Shown: positions 46,308 to 56,510, counted from the stretch's first letter. The stretch is DNA of 64,000 bases from Pseudomonas putida (GCF_025905425.1 NZ_CP109603.1:5224501-5288500), one strand, 5' to 3'. A program made the numbers and translations. The notes: generated by a model from the sequence alone, not told the origin.

Positions 46308-46399
46308 GTCAACGATAGTGTGGTTTCGCTTAGGTCGCGAACGTTATCACGAACGAAACCTACACTCTCTTGAGTAGCTGACGAACGGCAAAAAAAATC

Positions 46400-46684
46400 T
46401 TACGGAGACTCTACACCGTCAAGAATTGACTCTACCAATCCCTCTGCCATTTCAATGGAATGCAAGCTGGACCAGTAGATACCACGGCCTTCGTCGCGCA
46501 GATACTCGAGGGCTTTGGATCCTGTCTCGTAGGCGCCACGCAAGTACAGAGCTACGTGGACCAAAGCGTCTTCGGCGGAAATGTTTGGGTTTACGGTGAA
46601 GAGCGGTTCGTGGCCTGCATCGCAGCGGCCAAACGGGCGGGTGGAGGTGCATGGAAGAGGAGGGTTTGGAACGATTTTTTTCAT
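46400..46684 (-). CDS. DUF3077/DUF6124-like protein
   Basis: 94 residues; ATG at 46684 behind GGAG. Proline-rich N terminus (MKKIVPNPPLPCTSTRPFGRCD) and a helical C terminus (SAEDALVHVALYLRGAYETG, LHSIEMAEGLVESILDGVE). This pattern is widespread in Pseudomonas as a small multi-copy family of unknown function. Borders the accessory patch on the right. Confidence 0.8.
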   Translation of the reverse strand: MKKIVPNPPLPCTSTRPFGRCDAGHEPLFTVNPNISAEDALVHVALYLRGAYETGSKALEYLRDEGRGIYWSSLHSIEMAEGLVESILDGVESP

Positions 46685-46719
46685 GATTTGCTCCAGAGCT
46701 TGGAGCTGCCATCAAGCCG

Positions 46720-47115
46720 TTACCACGCGATTTGGGCGGCAGCTGTACGCGAGGTGGTAAACCGGGCTGGAGGCGGCCCCGGCAGGCATGACGCCTCCCG
46801 CGCACAGCTGCCATAGCTGTGACGCCTCAAGCACATCCGGGTTACCACACCCGATCGCCAAGTTATTCGGCGACGGTTTAAGCCTAAGGGCAGAGGTTCC
46901 CACTGAGAAGGTGACGGCAGAGGACGCGAATCGTAGGATATTTCCGAAGTGGTCGGCTGGACAGCCATTTTGGTAATAATCAGAAAACCCTGATCACGTA
47001 AGGCAACAGGAGGCGTATGCACAGCACGCGAGAAAAAGGGCGCTGCCTTGACCGTGCTGGTTTGGAAGCGTAGCGTTTCTTCTTCAGGTTGTACTGGTGC
47101 GCTGGCTGAGCTCAA
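46720..47115 (-). other. Ash-like open frame, coding status doubtful
   Basis: A 131-codon frame with no ATG at its head (TTG only) contains KAAPFFSRAVHTPPVALRDQ and continues GFLIITKMAVQPTT. That phrase resembles the Ash family ORFs found in P4-like satellite phages and copied in many genomes. The frame is on the same strand as the DUF3077 gene, 35 bases upstream. It may be a conserved non-coding segment rather than a protein. Confidence 0.35.
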
Positions 47116-47145
47116 GTTATCCGGGCGAGTACATCCCTACCATTG

Positions 47146-47171
47146 AGGCCGCTTATGCGGCCTTTGTTTTT
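47146..47171 (+). terminator. Intrinsic terminator
   Basis: aggccgc-ttat-gcggcct (47146-47163) is followed by ttgttttt. Plus-strand orientation; no obvious plus-strand gene precedes it, which suggests an unannotated short transcript in 46.7-47.1 kb. Confidence 0.75.
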
Positions 47172-47270
47172 CGGGCAATCAGGCCTAGGCCACACCCTCA
47201 ATAGATTTGGCGCACGCAGACCGCGTAACGGCAACCAGGCGCTCGCCTTGGTTTCTGTGGTGTCGCGCAA

Positions 47271-47298
47271 ATCGAGCGCCGCTCGGGCGGCGCTCGAT
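47271..47298. repeat. Perfect 12-bp palindrome
   Basis: atcgagcgccgc (47271-47282) and its exact complement (47287-47298) around tcgg. It could be the stem of a small RNA or a protein-binding site; no T run follows. Confidence 0.7.
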
Positions 47299-47446
47299 CT
47301 CACAGGCGAAGGAAGCATCAAGGCGAGCACCTATCAGCCCTCACACGATCGCGCGCCAGCCCTTCAAGACAAAATCAGAAAATCTACGGTGGACCAGGCT
47401 CTAACCTGTGGGAGCCCAAGTCACCCGCCAGGCCTGTGGATAGGTA

Positions 47447-48004
47447 TCAGCCCGGGCGAACGACTTCGCCAGTCGCCAGGTTGCGAATCACACTCGGGTT
47501 CTTCCGCCCGCCCAACGCCCCACCCAGCACCATATCCAACTGCCCATGGAAGTACTGCTCCACCCGTAACCGGGTCTTGGCAGCCGGGCGGCCGCCTGGG
47601 TTGCAGGAGGTGGAAATCAGCGGCCCGACCAGCGCGCACAGTTCACGCACCTGTGGATGGTCACTGACCCGCAGCGCCACCGTGTCGTGCTGCCCCGTCA
47701 CCCACTCCGGCAACAAGTCCTGGTGCGGCACCAGCCAGGTATTCGGCCCCGGCCAGGTGCTGCCCATGCGGTCGATCCAGTCTTCAGGGAAATCCTCGAA
47801 CAAAAAGTCGAACTGGCGGATATTGTCGGCGATCAGGATCAGCCCTTTATCCACAGGCCGCGACTTGAGCGCCAGCAGGCGATACACCGCGTCCTCGTTC
47901 CACGGGTCGCAGCCCAGGCCCCAGACCGCTTCCGTCGGGTAGGCGATCACCGCACCCGCCCGGATCTCACGTGCGGCTTGTTGCACACGAAAACTGCTCA
48001 CCAT
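47447..48004 (-). CDS. tsaC: Threonylcarbamoyl-AMP synthase (TsaC/Sua5/YrdC)
   Basis: 185 residues, YrdC fold. [19 protein letters not shown] with the nucleotide pocket, [16 protein letters not shown], and [11 protein letters not shown] late. It makes threonylcarbamoyl-AMP for the t6A modification of tRNAs reading ANN codons. No C-terminal Sua5 domain, so the short form. Follows dprA in the same direction with about 40 bases between. Confidence 0.96.
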   Translation of the reverse strand: MVSSFRVQQAAREIRAGAVIAYPTEAVWGLGCDPWNEDAVYRLLALKSRPVDKGLILIADNIRQFDFLFEDFPEDWIDRMGSTWPGPNTWLVPHQDLLPEWVTGQHDTVALRVSDHPQVRELCALVGPLISTSCNPGGRPAAKTRLRVEQYFHGQLDMVLGGALGGRKNPSVIRNLATGEVVRPG

Positions 48005-48046
48005 TGCTGTCTCTCCACCTATAAACCTTGCTTGTGAGCAGTGTAC

Positions 48047-49144
48047 TTAGCCCGCGCGGGCAAACCAACGCCCGGCTTCATTGCTGACCCGCCCTTCGAG
48101 CTCCAGTTCGGTGAGCTGCGCCATCACCTGGGCCAATGGCTGTTCGCTGCAGTGGGCCAGGCTCTCGGTCGTCTGTGGCGCGGCATGCAGCAAGGCGAGC
48201 AGGGGATGATCGAGCGTTTCCACCACGGCCGGGGGCAAATTCTGCCAGCCCCGCAGGCTTTCCAGTATCTGCCCCACGCTCTCCACCAGTAGCGCCCCGT
48301 CACGGATCAGTTGATGACAGCCTTTGGCGCCTGGGTGGTGGATGGAGCCAGGGATGGCATACACCTCGCGGCCCTGCTCGGCCGCCAGGCGCGCCGTGAT
48401 CAACGAGCCACTGGCCAGGCTCGCCTCGACCACCAGCACGCCCAGCGACAAGCCACTGATGATGCGATTACGCCGTGGGAAGTTGCCCGGCAGCGGCCCG
48501 GCATCCAGGGGGTACTCGGAAACCAGCGCGCTACCGCTATCGATCATCGCCTGGGCAAGCTCGCGATGGCGCTGTGGATAAAGTTTTTGCAACCCCGTTC
48601 CAAGCACCCCAATCGTGCTCCCTCCAGCCTGCAGAGCGGCCCGATGAGCGGCACCGTCGATACCCAGAGCAAGACCACTGGTGATGGTGAAACCGGCCTG
48701 CGTCAGGTAGCGGGAAAATGCCCTGGCGGTGTCGAGCGCGGGGGGTGAAGCACGCCTGCTGCCCACAATTGCCAGCTGTGGCTTTTCAAGCAACGCGGGG
48801 TCGCCGGCGACGAAAAGCAGCGGCGGTGGGTCGTCGATTTCTGCCAGCAGAGCAGGGTAGCCAGGGCTGTCCCACATCAGTAAATGCTGGCCGGGACGCT
48901 CTAACCAGGCCATCGCAGCCAATGCGCCGTCACGCACTTCGGCACTGCGCCGGGCATCGATGCTGGCCTGTGGTAAGCCCAGTGCCCGCCAGGCGGCGGC
49001 TGGCGCGCTGAGCGCCGATGACGCGCTGCCAAAGGCTTGCAGCAGGCTGTGAAAACGGCGCAATCCTGTCTCCGGCAGGCGGTGCAGGCGCAACCGCGCT
49101 TCCAGTTCGGCAGGCGCACAAGGCGACGAATGGTGCATTGGCAT
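48047..49144 (-). CDS. dprA: DNA-processing protein DprA
   Basis: 365 residues from the ATG at 49144, behind AAGGA; two other ATGs lie within 10 bases. Rossmann-like core with AIVGSRRASPPALDTARAF and TSGLALGIDGAAHRAAL; C-terminal winged helix (QVMAQLTELELEGRV). It loads RecA onto incoming single-stranded DNA in transformation and is kept in most genomes. Confidence 0.95.
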   Translation of the reverse strand: MPMHHSSPCAPAELEARLRLHRLPETGLRRFHSLLQAFGSASSALSAPAAAWRALGLPQASIDARRSAEVRDGALAAMAWLERPGQHLLMWDSPGYPALLAEIDDPPPLLFVAGDPALLEKPQLAIVGSRRASPPALDTARAFSRYLTQAGFTITSGLALGIDGAAHRAALQAGGSTIGVLGTGLQKLYPQRHRELAQAMIDSGSALVSEYPLDAGPLPGNFPRRNRIISGLSLGVLVVEASLASGSLITARLAAEQGREVYAIPGSIHHPGAKGCHQLIRDGALLVESVGQILESLRGWQNLPPAVVETLDHPLLALLHAAPQTTESLAHCSEQPLAQVMAQLTELELEGRVSNEAGRWFARAG

Positions 49145-49351
49145 AAAGATCATCCTTGATCGAAACAGGGCCATCGACGTGGCACAACCTGTGGATAACT
49201 GTGTTGATAACGCTTTGACAACCTGTCCATCAAATGGGTGATAAGCCGTCCGTTAAAACCCTAGCCGAGCTTTGCCAGGTGCCGAATCCCCCGATTACCT
49301 TTATTATGTGTGCTCAGTTTTCAACCGAACGCACAGTGACTGCCCGACCTT

Positions 49352-49858
49352 ATGGCCATCTTGAACATTCTCGAATTCCCGGACCCGCGCCTGCGCACCC
49401 TCGCCAAACCGGTGACGGTGTTCGACGACGCCCTGAGCCAGCTGATCGACGACATGTTTGAAACCATGTATGAAGCGCCTGGCATCGGCCTGGCGGCGAC
49501 CCAGGTCAACGTCCACAAGCAGGTTGTGGTGATGGACCTGAGCGAAGACCGCAGCGAGCCACGGGTCTTCATCAACCCCGTCGTCGAGGAACTGACCCAC
49601 GACATGGGCCAGTACCAGGAAGGTTGCCTGTCGGTACCTGGCTTCTACGAAAACGTCGACCGCCCACTGCGGGTGCGCGTCAAAGCCCAGGACCGCGACG
49701 GCAAGCCGTTCGAGCTCGAAGCCGAAGGCCTGCTGGCCGTGTGCGTGCAGCACGAATTCGATCACCTCAACGGCAAGCTGTTCGTCGACTACCTGTCCAC
49801 GCTCAAACGCGACCGGATCAAGAAGAAGCTGGAAAAGCAGCACCGCCAGCAAGCCTGA
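49352..49858 (+). CDS. def: Peptide deformylase
   Basis: 168 residues. All three motifs are present: [16 protein letters not shown] with the metal Cys, and QHEFDHLNG with two His and the catalytic Glu. It removes the N-formyl group from nascent proteins. The ribosome site is weak. Divergent from dprA with 207 bases between. Confidence 0.98.
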   Translation: MAILNILEFPDPRLRTLAKPVTVFDDALSQLIDDMFETMYEAPGIGLAATQVNVHKQVVVMDLSEDRSEPRVFINPVVEELTHDMGQYQEGCLSVPGFYENVDRPLRVRVKAQDRDGKPFELEAEGLLAVCVQHEFDHLNGKLFVDYLSTLKRDRIKKKLEKQHRQQA

Positions 49859-49872
49859 TCCCCACCTTCCAG

Positions 49873-49904
49873 AAGGCTTGCTCCGGCAAGCCTTTTTCTT
49901 TTTT
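49873..49904 (+). terminator. Intrinsic terminator between def and fmt
   Basis: aaggcttgc-tccg-gcaagcctt followed by tttcttttttg. It is 15 bases after the def stop and 15 before the fmt start, so def and fmt may be partly uncoupled despite their close functions. Confidence 0.85.
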
Positions 49905-49918
49905 GCAGCGAGAACTCC

Positions 49919-50851
49919 ATGCGCATCGTCTTCGCAGGCACTCCAGAGTTTGCCGCCGAACACCTCAAGGCACTGCTCGACAGCCCCTATGAGATCGTGG
50001 CCGTCTACACCCAGCCGGACCGCCCAGCAGGCCGTGGCCAGAAGCTGATGCCAAGTGCGGTCAAAGCACTGGCCGTGGCCCATGACATCCCGGTGTTCCA
50101 GCCGCAAACCCTGCGTAACGCCGATGCCCAGGCCGAACTGGCCGCGCTGAAGCCGGACCTGATGGTGGTGGTCGCCTATGGCCTGATCCTGCCGCAGGTG
50201 GTGCTGGATATCCCGCGTCTGGGCTGCATCAACAGCCACGCCTCGCTGCTGCCACGCTGGCGCGGTGCAGCGCCGATCCAGCGCGCCGTGGAAGCCGGCG
50301 ACGCCGAGAGCGGCGTGACCGTGATGCGCATGGAAGCAGGCCTGGACACCGGCCCGATGCTGCTCAAGGTAGTCACCCCAATCAGCGCCGAAGACACCGG
50401 CGGCACCCTGCACGACCGCCTCGCCGAAATGGGCCCACCTGCGGTCATACAGGCCATCGCCGGCCTTGCCGACGGCTCGCTGCAGGGTGAAATCCAGGAC
50501 GACGCCCTGGCCACCTATGCTCACAAGCTGAACAAAGACGAAGCGCGCATCGACTGGAGCCGCCCAGCGGTAGAGCTGGAGCGCCTGGTCCGTGCCTTCA
50601 ACCCGTGGCCGGTGTGCCACAGCACCCTGGACGGCGAAAGCGTGAAGGTGCTGGCCGCCAAGTTGTCCACAGGCAACGGCGCCCCTGGCGAAATCCTGTC
50701 TGCCAGCAAGGAGGGCCTGGTGGTCGCCTGCGGTGACCAGGCATTGAGCCTGACCCGCCTGCAACTGCCGGGCGGCAAGGCCCTGAACTTCAGCGACCTG
50801 TTCAACAGCCGCCGCGAGAAGTTCGCCAACGGCAAGGTGCTCGGCCAATGA
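49919..50851 (+). CDS. fmt: Methionyl-tRNA formyltransferase
   Basis: 310 residues. N-terminal formyltransferase fold with [13 protein letters not shown] and the folate/catalytic block [17 protein letters not shown], and a C-terminal OB-like tRNA-binding domain. It formylates Met-tRNAi. Four-base overlap with rsmB. Confidence 0.98.
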   Translation: MRIVFAGTPEFAAEHLKALLDSPYEIVAVYTQPDRPAGRGQKLMPSAVKALAVAHDIPVFQPQTLRNADAQAELAALKPDLMVVVAYGLILPQVVLDIPRLGCINSHASLLPRWRGAAPIQRAVEAGDAESGVTVMRMEAGLDTGPMLLKVVTPISAEDTGGTLHDRLAEMGPPAVIQAIAGLADGSLQGEIQDDALATYAHKLNKDEARIDWSRPAVELERLVRAFNPWPVCHSTLDGESVKVLAAKLSTGNGAPGEILSASKEGLVVACGDQALSLTRLQLPGGKALNFSDLFNSRREKFANGKVLGQ

Positions 50852-52158
50852 ACCCACGCCTGGCCGCCGCCCGTGCCTTGGCCGCTGTGCTCAGCGGCAA
50901 GGCCTCGCTGAACAGCTCGTTGCCGGCGCAACTGGACAAGGTCGACGAACGCGACCGTGGCCTGACCCAGGACCTGGCCTTCGGCACCGCCCGCTGGCAG
51001 CCGCGCCTCGACCTGCTCGCCGCGCAGTTGCTGCAAAAGCCGTTCAAAGCCGCCGATGCCGATGTGCAAGCGCTGCTGCTGGTCGGCCTGTACCAGCTGT
51101 TCTACACGCGCATCCCGGCGCACGCCGCCATCGGCGAAACCGTTGGCTGTGCCGATAAACTGAAAAAGCCGTGGGCCAAGGGCTTGCTCAATGCCGTGCT
51201 GCGTCGCGCCCAACGCGAAGGCGAAGCGCTGCTCGCCGGCATGGAGCGCGACCCGGTGGTGCGCACTGCCCACCCGCGCTGGCTGCAAAAATCGCTGAAG
51301 GCCTTCTGGCCCGAGCAATGGGAAGCCATCTGCGCCGCCAACAACGCCCACCCGCCAATGATTTTGCGGGTCAACCGCCGCCACCACAGCCGCGAGGCCT
51401 ACCTGGCCTTGCTGGCTGAGGCCGGCGTTGGCGCCAGCGCTTGCCAGTACAGCCGTGACGGCATCGTGCTGAATGAGGCCTGCGATGTGCGCAGCCTGCC
51501 TGGCTTTGCCGAGGGTTGGGTGAGCGTGCAGGACGAAGCCGCGCAGCTTTGCGCCGACCTGCTCGACCTGGCCCCCGGCCAACGCGTGCTCGACGCCTGC
51601 TGCGCCCCAGGTGGCAAGACCTGCCACCTGCTCGAAGCCGAGGCCGGCCTGGCGCATGTGGTGGCCATTGACCTGGAGGCCAAGCGCCTGACCCGCGTGC
51701 GCGAGAACCTCGATCGCCTGCAACTGGACGCCGAACTGATCGCCTGCGATGCACGCGACACCGCCAGCTGGTGGGACGGCAAAACGTTCCAACGCATCCT
51801 GCTCGACGCCCCGTGCTCCGCCACCGGTGTGATCCGCCGCCACCCGGACATCAAGCTGACCCGTCAGGCCGACGACATCCCGGCCCTGGCCACGCTGCAA
51901 GGCGAGTTGCTCGATGCCCTGTGGCCGACCCTGGAAGTGGGCGGCATGCTGCTGTATGCCACCTGTTCCAGCTTGCCGACCGAGAACACCGAGGTGATCG
52001 AGGCCTTCCTCGCCCGCACCCCGGGCGCCCGTGAGCTGGACCTGGCCACCGAGGCCGGCCTGCGCCAGCCACATGGCCGCCAGTTGCTGGCCCAGGAAGG
52101 CGGCCACGACGGTTTCTACTATGCCAAGCTGATCAAGATCGCCGCGTCACGCGGATAA
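50848..52158 (+). CDS. rsmB: 16S rRNA (cytosine-967-C5) methyltransferase RsmB
   Basis: 436 residues. N-terminal NusB-like domain, then SAM-binding [15 protein letters not shown] and the two catalytic cysteines ([12 protein letters not shown] and LLYATCSS). It methylates C967 of 16S rRNA. Co-translated with fmt; trkA follows after 23 bases. Confidence 0.97.
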   Translation: MNPRLAAARALAAVLSGKASLNSSLPAQLDKVDERDRGLTQDLAFGTARWQPRLDLLAAQLLQKPFKAADADVQALLLVGLYQLFYTRIPAHAAIGETVGCADKLKKPWAKGLLNAVLRRAQREGEALLAGMERDPVVRTAHPRWLQKSLKAFWPEQWEAICAANNAHPPMILRVNRRHHSREAYLALLAEAGVGASACQYSRDGIVLNEACDVRSLPGFAEGWVSVQDEAAQLCADLLDLAPGQRVLDACCAPGGKTCHLLEAEAGLAHVVAIDLEAKRLTRVRENLDRLQLDAELIACDARDTASWWDGKTFQRILLDAPCSATGVIRRHPDIKLTRQADDIPALATLQGELLDALWPTLEVGGMLLYATCSSLPTENTEVIEAFLARTPGARELDLATEAGLRQPHGRQLLAQEGGHDGFYYAKLIKIAASRG

Positions 52159-52181
52159 GCACAACGGTTAGGGAGTAGCGG

Positions 52182-53555
52182 ATGAAGATCATCATCCTCG
52201 GCGCAGGGCAGGTGGGCGGTACGCTGGCGGAACACCTGGCCAGCGAGGCCAACGACATCACCGTGGTCGACACCGACGGCGAGCGCCTGCGCGACCTCGG
52301 CGACCGCCTGGACATCCGCACGGTGCAAGGCCGCGGCTCGCTGCCAACGGTGCTGCGCCAGGCCGGCGCCGATGACGCCGACATGCTGGTGGCGGTGACC
52401 AACAGCGACGAGACCAACATGGTGGCTTGCCAGGTCGCTTATTCGCTGTTCCACACCCCGACCAAGATCGCCCGGGTACGTGAATCGGCCTACCTCACCC
52501 GCGAAGAGCTGTTCCACAACGACCACATCCCGGTGGACGTGCTGATCAGCCCCGAACAGGTGGTGACCAACTACATCAAGCGCCTGATCGAGCACCCAGG
52601 CTCACTGCAGGTGATCGACTTCGCCGAAGGCAAGGCGCAGCTGGTGGCGGTCAAGGCGTACTATGGCGGCCCGCTGGTGGGCCAGCAACTGCGCCAGATT
52701 CGCGCGCACATGCCCAACGTCGATACCCGCGTGGCAGCAATTTTCCGCCGTGATCGGCCCATCACCCCACGCGGCGACACCGTGATCGAAGCCGATGACG
52801 AAGTGTTTTTCATCGCCGCAAAAAAAGACATTCGCGCCGTGATGGGCGAGCTGCGGCGCATCGACGAGACCAACAAACGCGTGGTCATCGCCGGTGGCGG
52901 GCAGATCGGCGAGCGCCTGGCGGAGGCCATCGAAAGCCGCTATCAGGTGAAGATCATCGAGATGAACCCGGCGCGTTGCCGTCACCTCTCCGACACCCTG
53001 GAAAGCACCGTGGTGCTGCAGGGCAGTGCGTCGGACAAGGACTTGATGCTCGAAGAGAACATCGCCGACGCCGACATTTTCCTGGCCCTGACCAACGACG
53101 ATGAGGCCAACATCATGTCGTCGCTGTTGGCCAAGCGCCTGGGCGCACGCAAGGTGATGACCATCATCAACAACCCGGCCTATGTCGACCTGGTGCAGGG
53201 TGGTGAAATCGACATCGCCATCAGCCCCCAGTTGGCCACCATCGGCACGTTGCTGGCCCACGTGCGACGTGGCGATATCGTCAGCGTCCACTCCTTGCGC
53301 CGCGGCGCCGCCGAGGCTATCGAGGCCGTGGCGCACGGCGATTCGAAGTCGAGCAAGGTAGTTGGCAAGGCCATCGAAGACATTGCCCTGCCGCCAGGCA
53401 CCACCATCGGCGCGATCATTCGCGACGAAGAGGTGATGATTGCCCACGACGACACGATGATCGCGTCGGGTGACCACGTGATTCTGTTCGTTGTGGATAA
53501 AAAGCACATTCGGGATGTGGAGAAGCTGTTCCACGTCGGCTTGAGTTTCTTCTAG
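52182..53555 (+). CDS. trkA: Trk potassium uptake protein TrkA
   Basis: 457 residues in two RCK halves. Each begins with an NAD-binding turn: [16 protein letters not shown] at the N terminus and [17 protein letters not shown] at about 233; each is followed by an RCK_C domain. It is the cytoplasmic gate regulator of TrkH/TrkG channels. Confidence 0.97.
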   Translation: MKIIILGAGQVGGTLAEHLASEANDITVVDTDGERLRDLGDRLDIRTVQGRGSLPTVLRQAGADDADMLVAVTNSDETNMVACQVAYSLFHTPTKIARVRESAYLTREELFHNDHIPVDVLISPEQVVTNYIKRLIEHPGSLQVIDFAEGKAQLVAVKAYYGGPLVGQQLRQIRAHMPNVDTRVAAIFRRDRPITPRGDTVIEADDEVFFIAAKKDIRAVMGELRRIDETNKRVVIAGGGQIGERLAEAIESRYQVKIIEMNPARCRHLSDTLESTVVLQGSASDKDLMLEENIADADIFLALTNDDEANIMSSLLAKRLGARKVMTIINNPAYVDLVQGGEIDIAISPQLATIGTLLAHVRRGDIVSVHSLRRGAAEAIEAVAHGDSKSSKVVGKAIEDIALPPGTTIGAIIRDEEVMIAHDDTMIASGDHVILFVVDKKHIRDVEKLFHVGLSFF

Positions 53556-53566
53556 GGGAAGAGGGC

Positions 53567-53875
53567 ATGCGCGAATCGCTGGAAAAGATGCTGGCCAAGG
53601 GTGTGGATAACCCGCTGCTGAGGTTCGGCCTGGGCAAGGCTTGGCTGGACGAGGGCAATGGCGCTGAAGCGGCGGTGCACCTGGCGCGATGCGTGGAGCA
53701 GGATCCGAAGTATTCGGCGGCGTGGAAGTTGCTGGGTAAGGCGTATCAGTTGCAGGGTGATGTGGCGGCGGCGCGCAAGGCCTGGGAGGACGGGATCGTG
53801 GCGGCGCAGGCCCATGGGGACAAGCAGGCCGAGAAAGAGATGACTGTTTTTCTCAAGAAGTTGAATAAAGTCTGA
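53567..53875 (+). CDS. Tetratricopeptide-repeat protein
   Basis: 102 residues, start 11 bases after the trkA stop. Two to three TPR-like helical pairs (PLLRFGLGKAWLDEGN, YSAAWKLLGKAYQLQGD, DGIVAAQAHGDKQAEKEM). No signal peptide. Probably a protein-protein adaptor; the partner is unknown. Confidence 0.88.
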   Translation: MRESLEKMLAKGVDNPLLRFGLGKAWLDEGNGAEAAVHLARCVEQDPKYSAAWKLLGKAYQLQGDVAAARKAWEDGIVAAQAHGDKQAEKEMTVFLKKLNKV

Positions 53876-53882
53876 GATTGCC

Positions 53883-53992
53883 GGGGCTGCTTTGCAGCCC
53901 ATTCGCGGGGCAAGCCCGCTCCCACATTGTCCGGTGTACGCAGGCTCTTGTGGGAGCGGGCTTGTCCCGCGAATGGGGCGCAAAGCGCCCCC
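53883..53992. repeat. REP pair with extended stem
   Basis: ggggctgctttgcagcccattcgcggggcaagcccgctcccac-type arm and its complement around a short spacer, between the convergent TPR and lpxL genes. Confidence 0.85.
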
Positions 53993-53998
53993 AAAATC

Positions 53999-54886
53999 TC
54001 AATACCAGCGCGGCTCCCCAGCCGGCCGCTTCTTGAAGCGCTTCATGCTCCACATGTACTGGCTCGGGTACTCGCGCACATACCGCTCGACCACCTTGCT
54101 CATGGCCGCCGCCGACTCAGTCACATCCGTGCTGTACATCGCCTCCGGCGCCGCCTCCAGAATCACCCGGAACCCAGACCCATCCGGCAGCCGCAGGGCA
54201 TGCAGGAACACCCCCACCGCCTTGCCACCGGCCAACATGTTCGGCACGAACTTGCTGGTCAGCGCCTGGGTCCCCAGAAACGGCACGAACACCCCGGCCG
54301 ACTCTGCCGGCTCCGGGTCGGCAGGAATCCCCACCTGGCCACCGCGGCGCACTTCCTTGATCACACTGAGGATGCCTTCCTTGGTCGAAGGCGCCACCCG
54401 GTTGCCCATCTGCACGCGCTGTTCACGCAGCAAATCATCCACAGCTTTCAGCTTCGGCGGACGGTAGAAGATGATTGGTTTGCACTGGTTGCAATAGAAG
54501 TGGTTAAGCACCTCCCAATTACCCAGGTGGCTGGTGATACCCACTACGCCCTTGCCCGAGGCCAGGGCCTGCTCCAGCACTTCCAGGCCGTGCACTTCCT
54601 TGACCAGCTCCAGCGAACGCTGCGGCGGCCAGATCCAGGCACAGGCACTCTCGACAAAGGATTTGCCGATATCTCTCAGCGCGTGGCCGACCAATTGCTC
54701 ACGCTCGGCCGGGTCCATCTCCGGGAAGCACTTGGCCAGGTTGATACGCACGACGTTGCGCGAACCGTTGGGGATTTTCCACATCAGCCAGCCGATCCCG
54801 GCACCGACGCGCTGCACCGCGCCCCAGGGCAGCTTGGCGAACAGTCGAAGCACCCCGACCATCAGGGCGCCCTTGAACTTTTCCAC
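53999..54886 (-). CDS. lpxL: Lipid A biosynthesis lauroyl acyltransferase (LpxL/HtrB type)
   Basis: 295 residues from the GTG at 54886, which follows AAGGA with good spacing. One N-terminal membrane-associated helix and the acyltransferase motif HLGNWE (H-x4-E), then a DPEPAESAG block with PFLGTQAL. It adds a secondary acyl chain to lipid A at the inner membrane. Whether laurate or another chain is used is not visible. Confidence 0.9.
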   Translation of the reverse strand: MEKFKGALMVGVLRLFAKLPWGAVQRVGAGIGWLMWKIPNGSRNVVRINLAKCFPEMDPAEREQLVGHALRDIGKSFVESACAWIWPPQRSLELVKEVHGLEVLEQALASGKGVVGITSHLGNWEVLNHFYCNQCKPIIFYRPPKLKAVDDLLREQRVQMGNRVAPSTKEGILSVIKEVRRGGQVGIPADPEPAESAGVFVPFLGTQALTSKFVPNMLAGGKAVGVFLHALRLPDGSGFRVILEAAPEAMYSTDVTESAAAMSKVVERYVREYPSQYMWSMKRFKKRPAGEPRWY

Positions 54887-54927
54887 AGGCGAATTCCTTA
54901 TTTCAGCAAGGCGCGCATTGTAACCCT

Positions 54928-55479
54928 TCAACGCGCCAAGGCGGCGTAGCGATCACAATCGGTGGTGTGGTCCATGACCATGCCGGTGGCCTGCATGAAG
55001 GCGTAGCAGATGGTCGGGCCAACAAAGGTGAAGCCGGCTTTTTGCAGGGCCTTGCTCATCGCCTTGGCCTCATCGGTGACCGCCGGCACATCGCTGCGGC
55101 CCGTGAAATGGTTGACCTTGGGCGCGCCGCCCACGAACGACCAGAGCCACTCGGCCGGGTTATCCACAGCCAGCCAGGCCTGGGCGTTGCGCCGGGCAGC
55201 CTTGAGCTTGAGGCGGTTACGGATAATGCCGGCGTCGAGCATCAATTCTTCGATCCGTTCATCGCTCATCTGCGCCAATTTCACCGGATCGAAGCCGTGC
55301 ATGACCTCGCGATAACGCTCGCGTTTACGCAAAACCGTGATCCATGACAGCCCCGCTTGGAACCCTTCGAGCAAAAGCATCTCGAACAGCAACGCCGGAT
55401 CACGCTGCGGTGCTCCCCATTCCTGGTCATGGTAGGCCTGGTACAACGGATCGTCGGTACACCAAAAGCAGCGTGGCAT
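54928..55479 (-). CDS. tag: 3-methyladenine DNA glycosylase I
   Basis: 183 residues. Zinc and base-recognition residues are in RCFWCTDDPLYQAYHDQEWG at the start and the final HTTDC; LEGFQAGLSWITVLRKRE is the helix-hairpin-helix region. It removes 3-methyladenine from alkylated DNA. Divergent from glyQ. Confidence 0.97.
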   Translation of the reverse strand: MPRCFWCTDDPLYQAYHDQEWGAPQRDPALLFEMLLLEGFQAGLSWITVLRKRERYREVMHGFDPVKLAQMSDERIEELMLDAGIIRNRLKLKAARRNAQAWLAVDNPAEWLWSFVGGAPKVNHFTGRSDVPAVTDEAKAMSKALQKAGFTFVGPTICYAFMQATGMVMDHTTDCDRYAALAR

Positions 55480-55562
55480 AAGGCTCCAATGAGTAGAGGG
55501 CGAGGCGAATCAGGTTATACTCCCGCTCTTTACATCCGCATCCCCAGATACAGGTGAATTTC

Positions 55563-56510
55563 GTGAGCCAGCCTACGCCAGCCGTGCGTACCTTCCAAGA
55601 CCTGATCCTCGCCCTGCAGAACTACTGGGCAGCTCAAGGTTGTGTGGTGCTTCAGCCCTACGATATGGAAGTAGGCGCCGGCACTTTCCATACCGCCACG
55701 TTCCTGCGCGCCGTCGGCCCAGAGACCTGGAACGCCGCCTACGTGCAGCCTAGCCGTCGCCCTGCCGACGGGCGGTATGGCGAAAACCCCAACCGCCTGC
55801 AGCACTACTACCAGTTCCAGGTGGTGCTCAAGCCGAACCCGGCCAACTTCCAGGAGCTGTACCTCGGCTCGCTGAAAGCCATTGGCCTGGATCCGCTGGT
55901 CCACGATATCCGTTTCGTCGAAGACAACTGGGAATCGCCGACCCTTGGCGCCTGGGGCCTGGGCTGGGAAATCTGGCTCAACGGCATGGAGGTGACCCAG
56001 TTCACCTACTTCCAGCAAGTGGGCGGCATCGAGTGCTACCCGGTCACCGGTGAAATCACCTATGGCCTGGAGCGCCTGGCCATGTACATCCAGGGTGTCG
56101 ACTCGGTCTACGACCTGGTCTGGGCCGATGGCCCGTTCGGCAAGGTTACCTACGGCGACGTGTTCCACCAGAACGAAGTGGAGCAGTCAACCTACAACTT
56201 CGAGCACGCCAACGTCGAGAAACTGTTCGAGCTGTTCGACTTCTACGAAAGCGAAGCCAACCGCCTGATCAAGCTGGACCTGCCGCTGCCGACTTACGAA
56301 ATGGTCCTGAAGGCCTCGCACACCTTCAACCTGCTCGACGCGCGCCGCGCTATTTCGGTGACCGAGCGCCAGCGTTACATCCTGCGCGTACGTACCCTGG
56401 CCCGGGACGTGGCGCAAAGCTATCTGCAAGCCCGCGCACGCCTGGGCTTCCCGATGGCCACCCCTGAACTGCGTGACGAAGTGTTGGCTAAGCTGGAGGC
56501 TGCACAATGA
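55563..56510 (+). CDS. glyQ: Glycyl-tRNA synthetase alpha subunit
   Basis: 315 residues from the GTG at 55563, behind AGGTGA. Class II signature regions include [30 protein letters not shown] and [12 protein letters not shown]. It forms the alpha2-beta2 enzyme with GlyS. Four-base overlap with glyS. Confidence 0.98.
   Translation: MSQPTPAVRTFQDLILALQNYWAAQGCVVLQPYDMEVGAGTFHTATFLRAVGPETWNAAYVQPSRRPADGRYGENPNRLQHYYQFQVVLKPNPANFQELYLGSLKAIGLDPLVHDIRFVEDNWESPTLGAWGLGWEIWLNGMEVTQFTYFQQVGGIECYPVTGEITYGLERLAMYIQGVDSVYDLVWADGPFGKVTYGDVFHQNEVEQSTYNFEHANVEKLFELFDFYESEANRLIKLDLPLPTYEMVLKASHTFNLLDARRAISVTERQRYILRVRTLARDVAQSYLQARARLGFPMATPELRDEVLAKLEAAQ

Larger units (their letters stand above)
46685..47446. 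other. Long gene-poor stretch between the accessory patch and tsaC
   Basis: Apart from the Ash-like frame (46720-47115) this region has an intrinsic terminator (47146-47171) and a perfect 12-bp palindrome (47271-47298). I see no tRNA gene, integrase or direct repeats that would show how the patch arrived. Confidence 0.6.

Noticed and set aside
46087..46377. 96-codon plus-strand frame opposite the deaminase leader
   Set aside because: It crosses the strong hairpin, has no good ribosome site and reads as low-quality peptide; it overlaps the better-supported minus-strand small ORF.
44285..47446. Genomic island with integrase and att sites
   Set aside because: Only composition and content point to transfer; I found no integrase, tRNA gene or flanking direct repeats.
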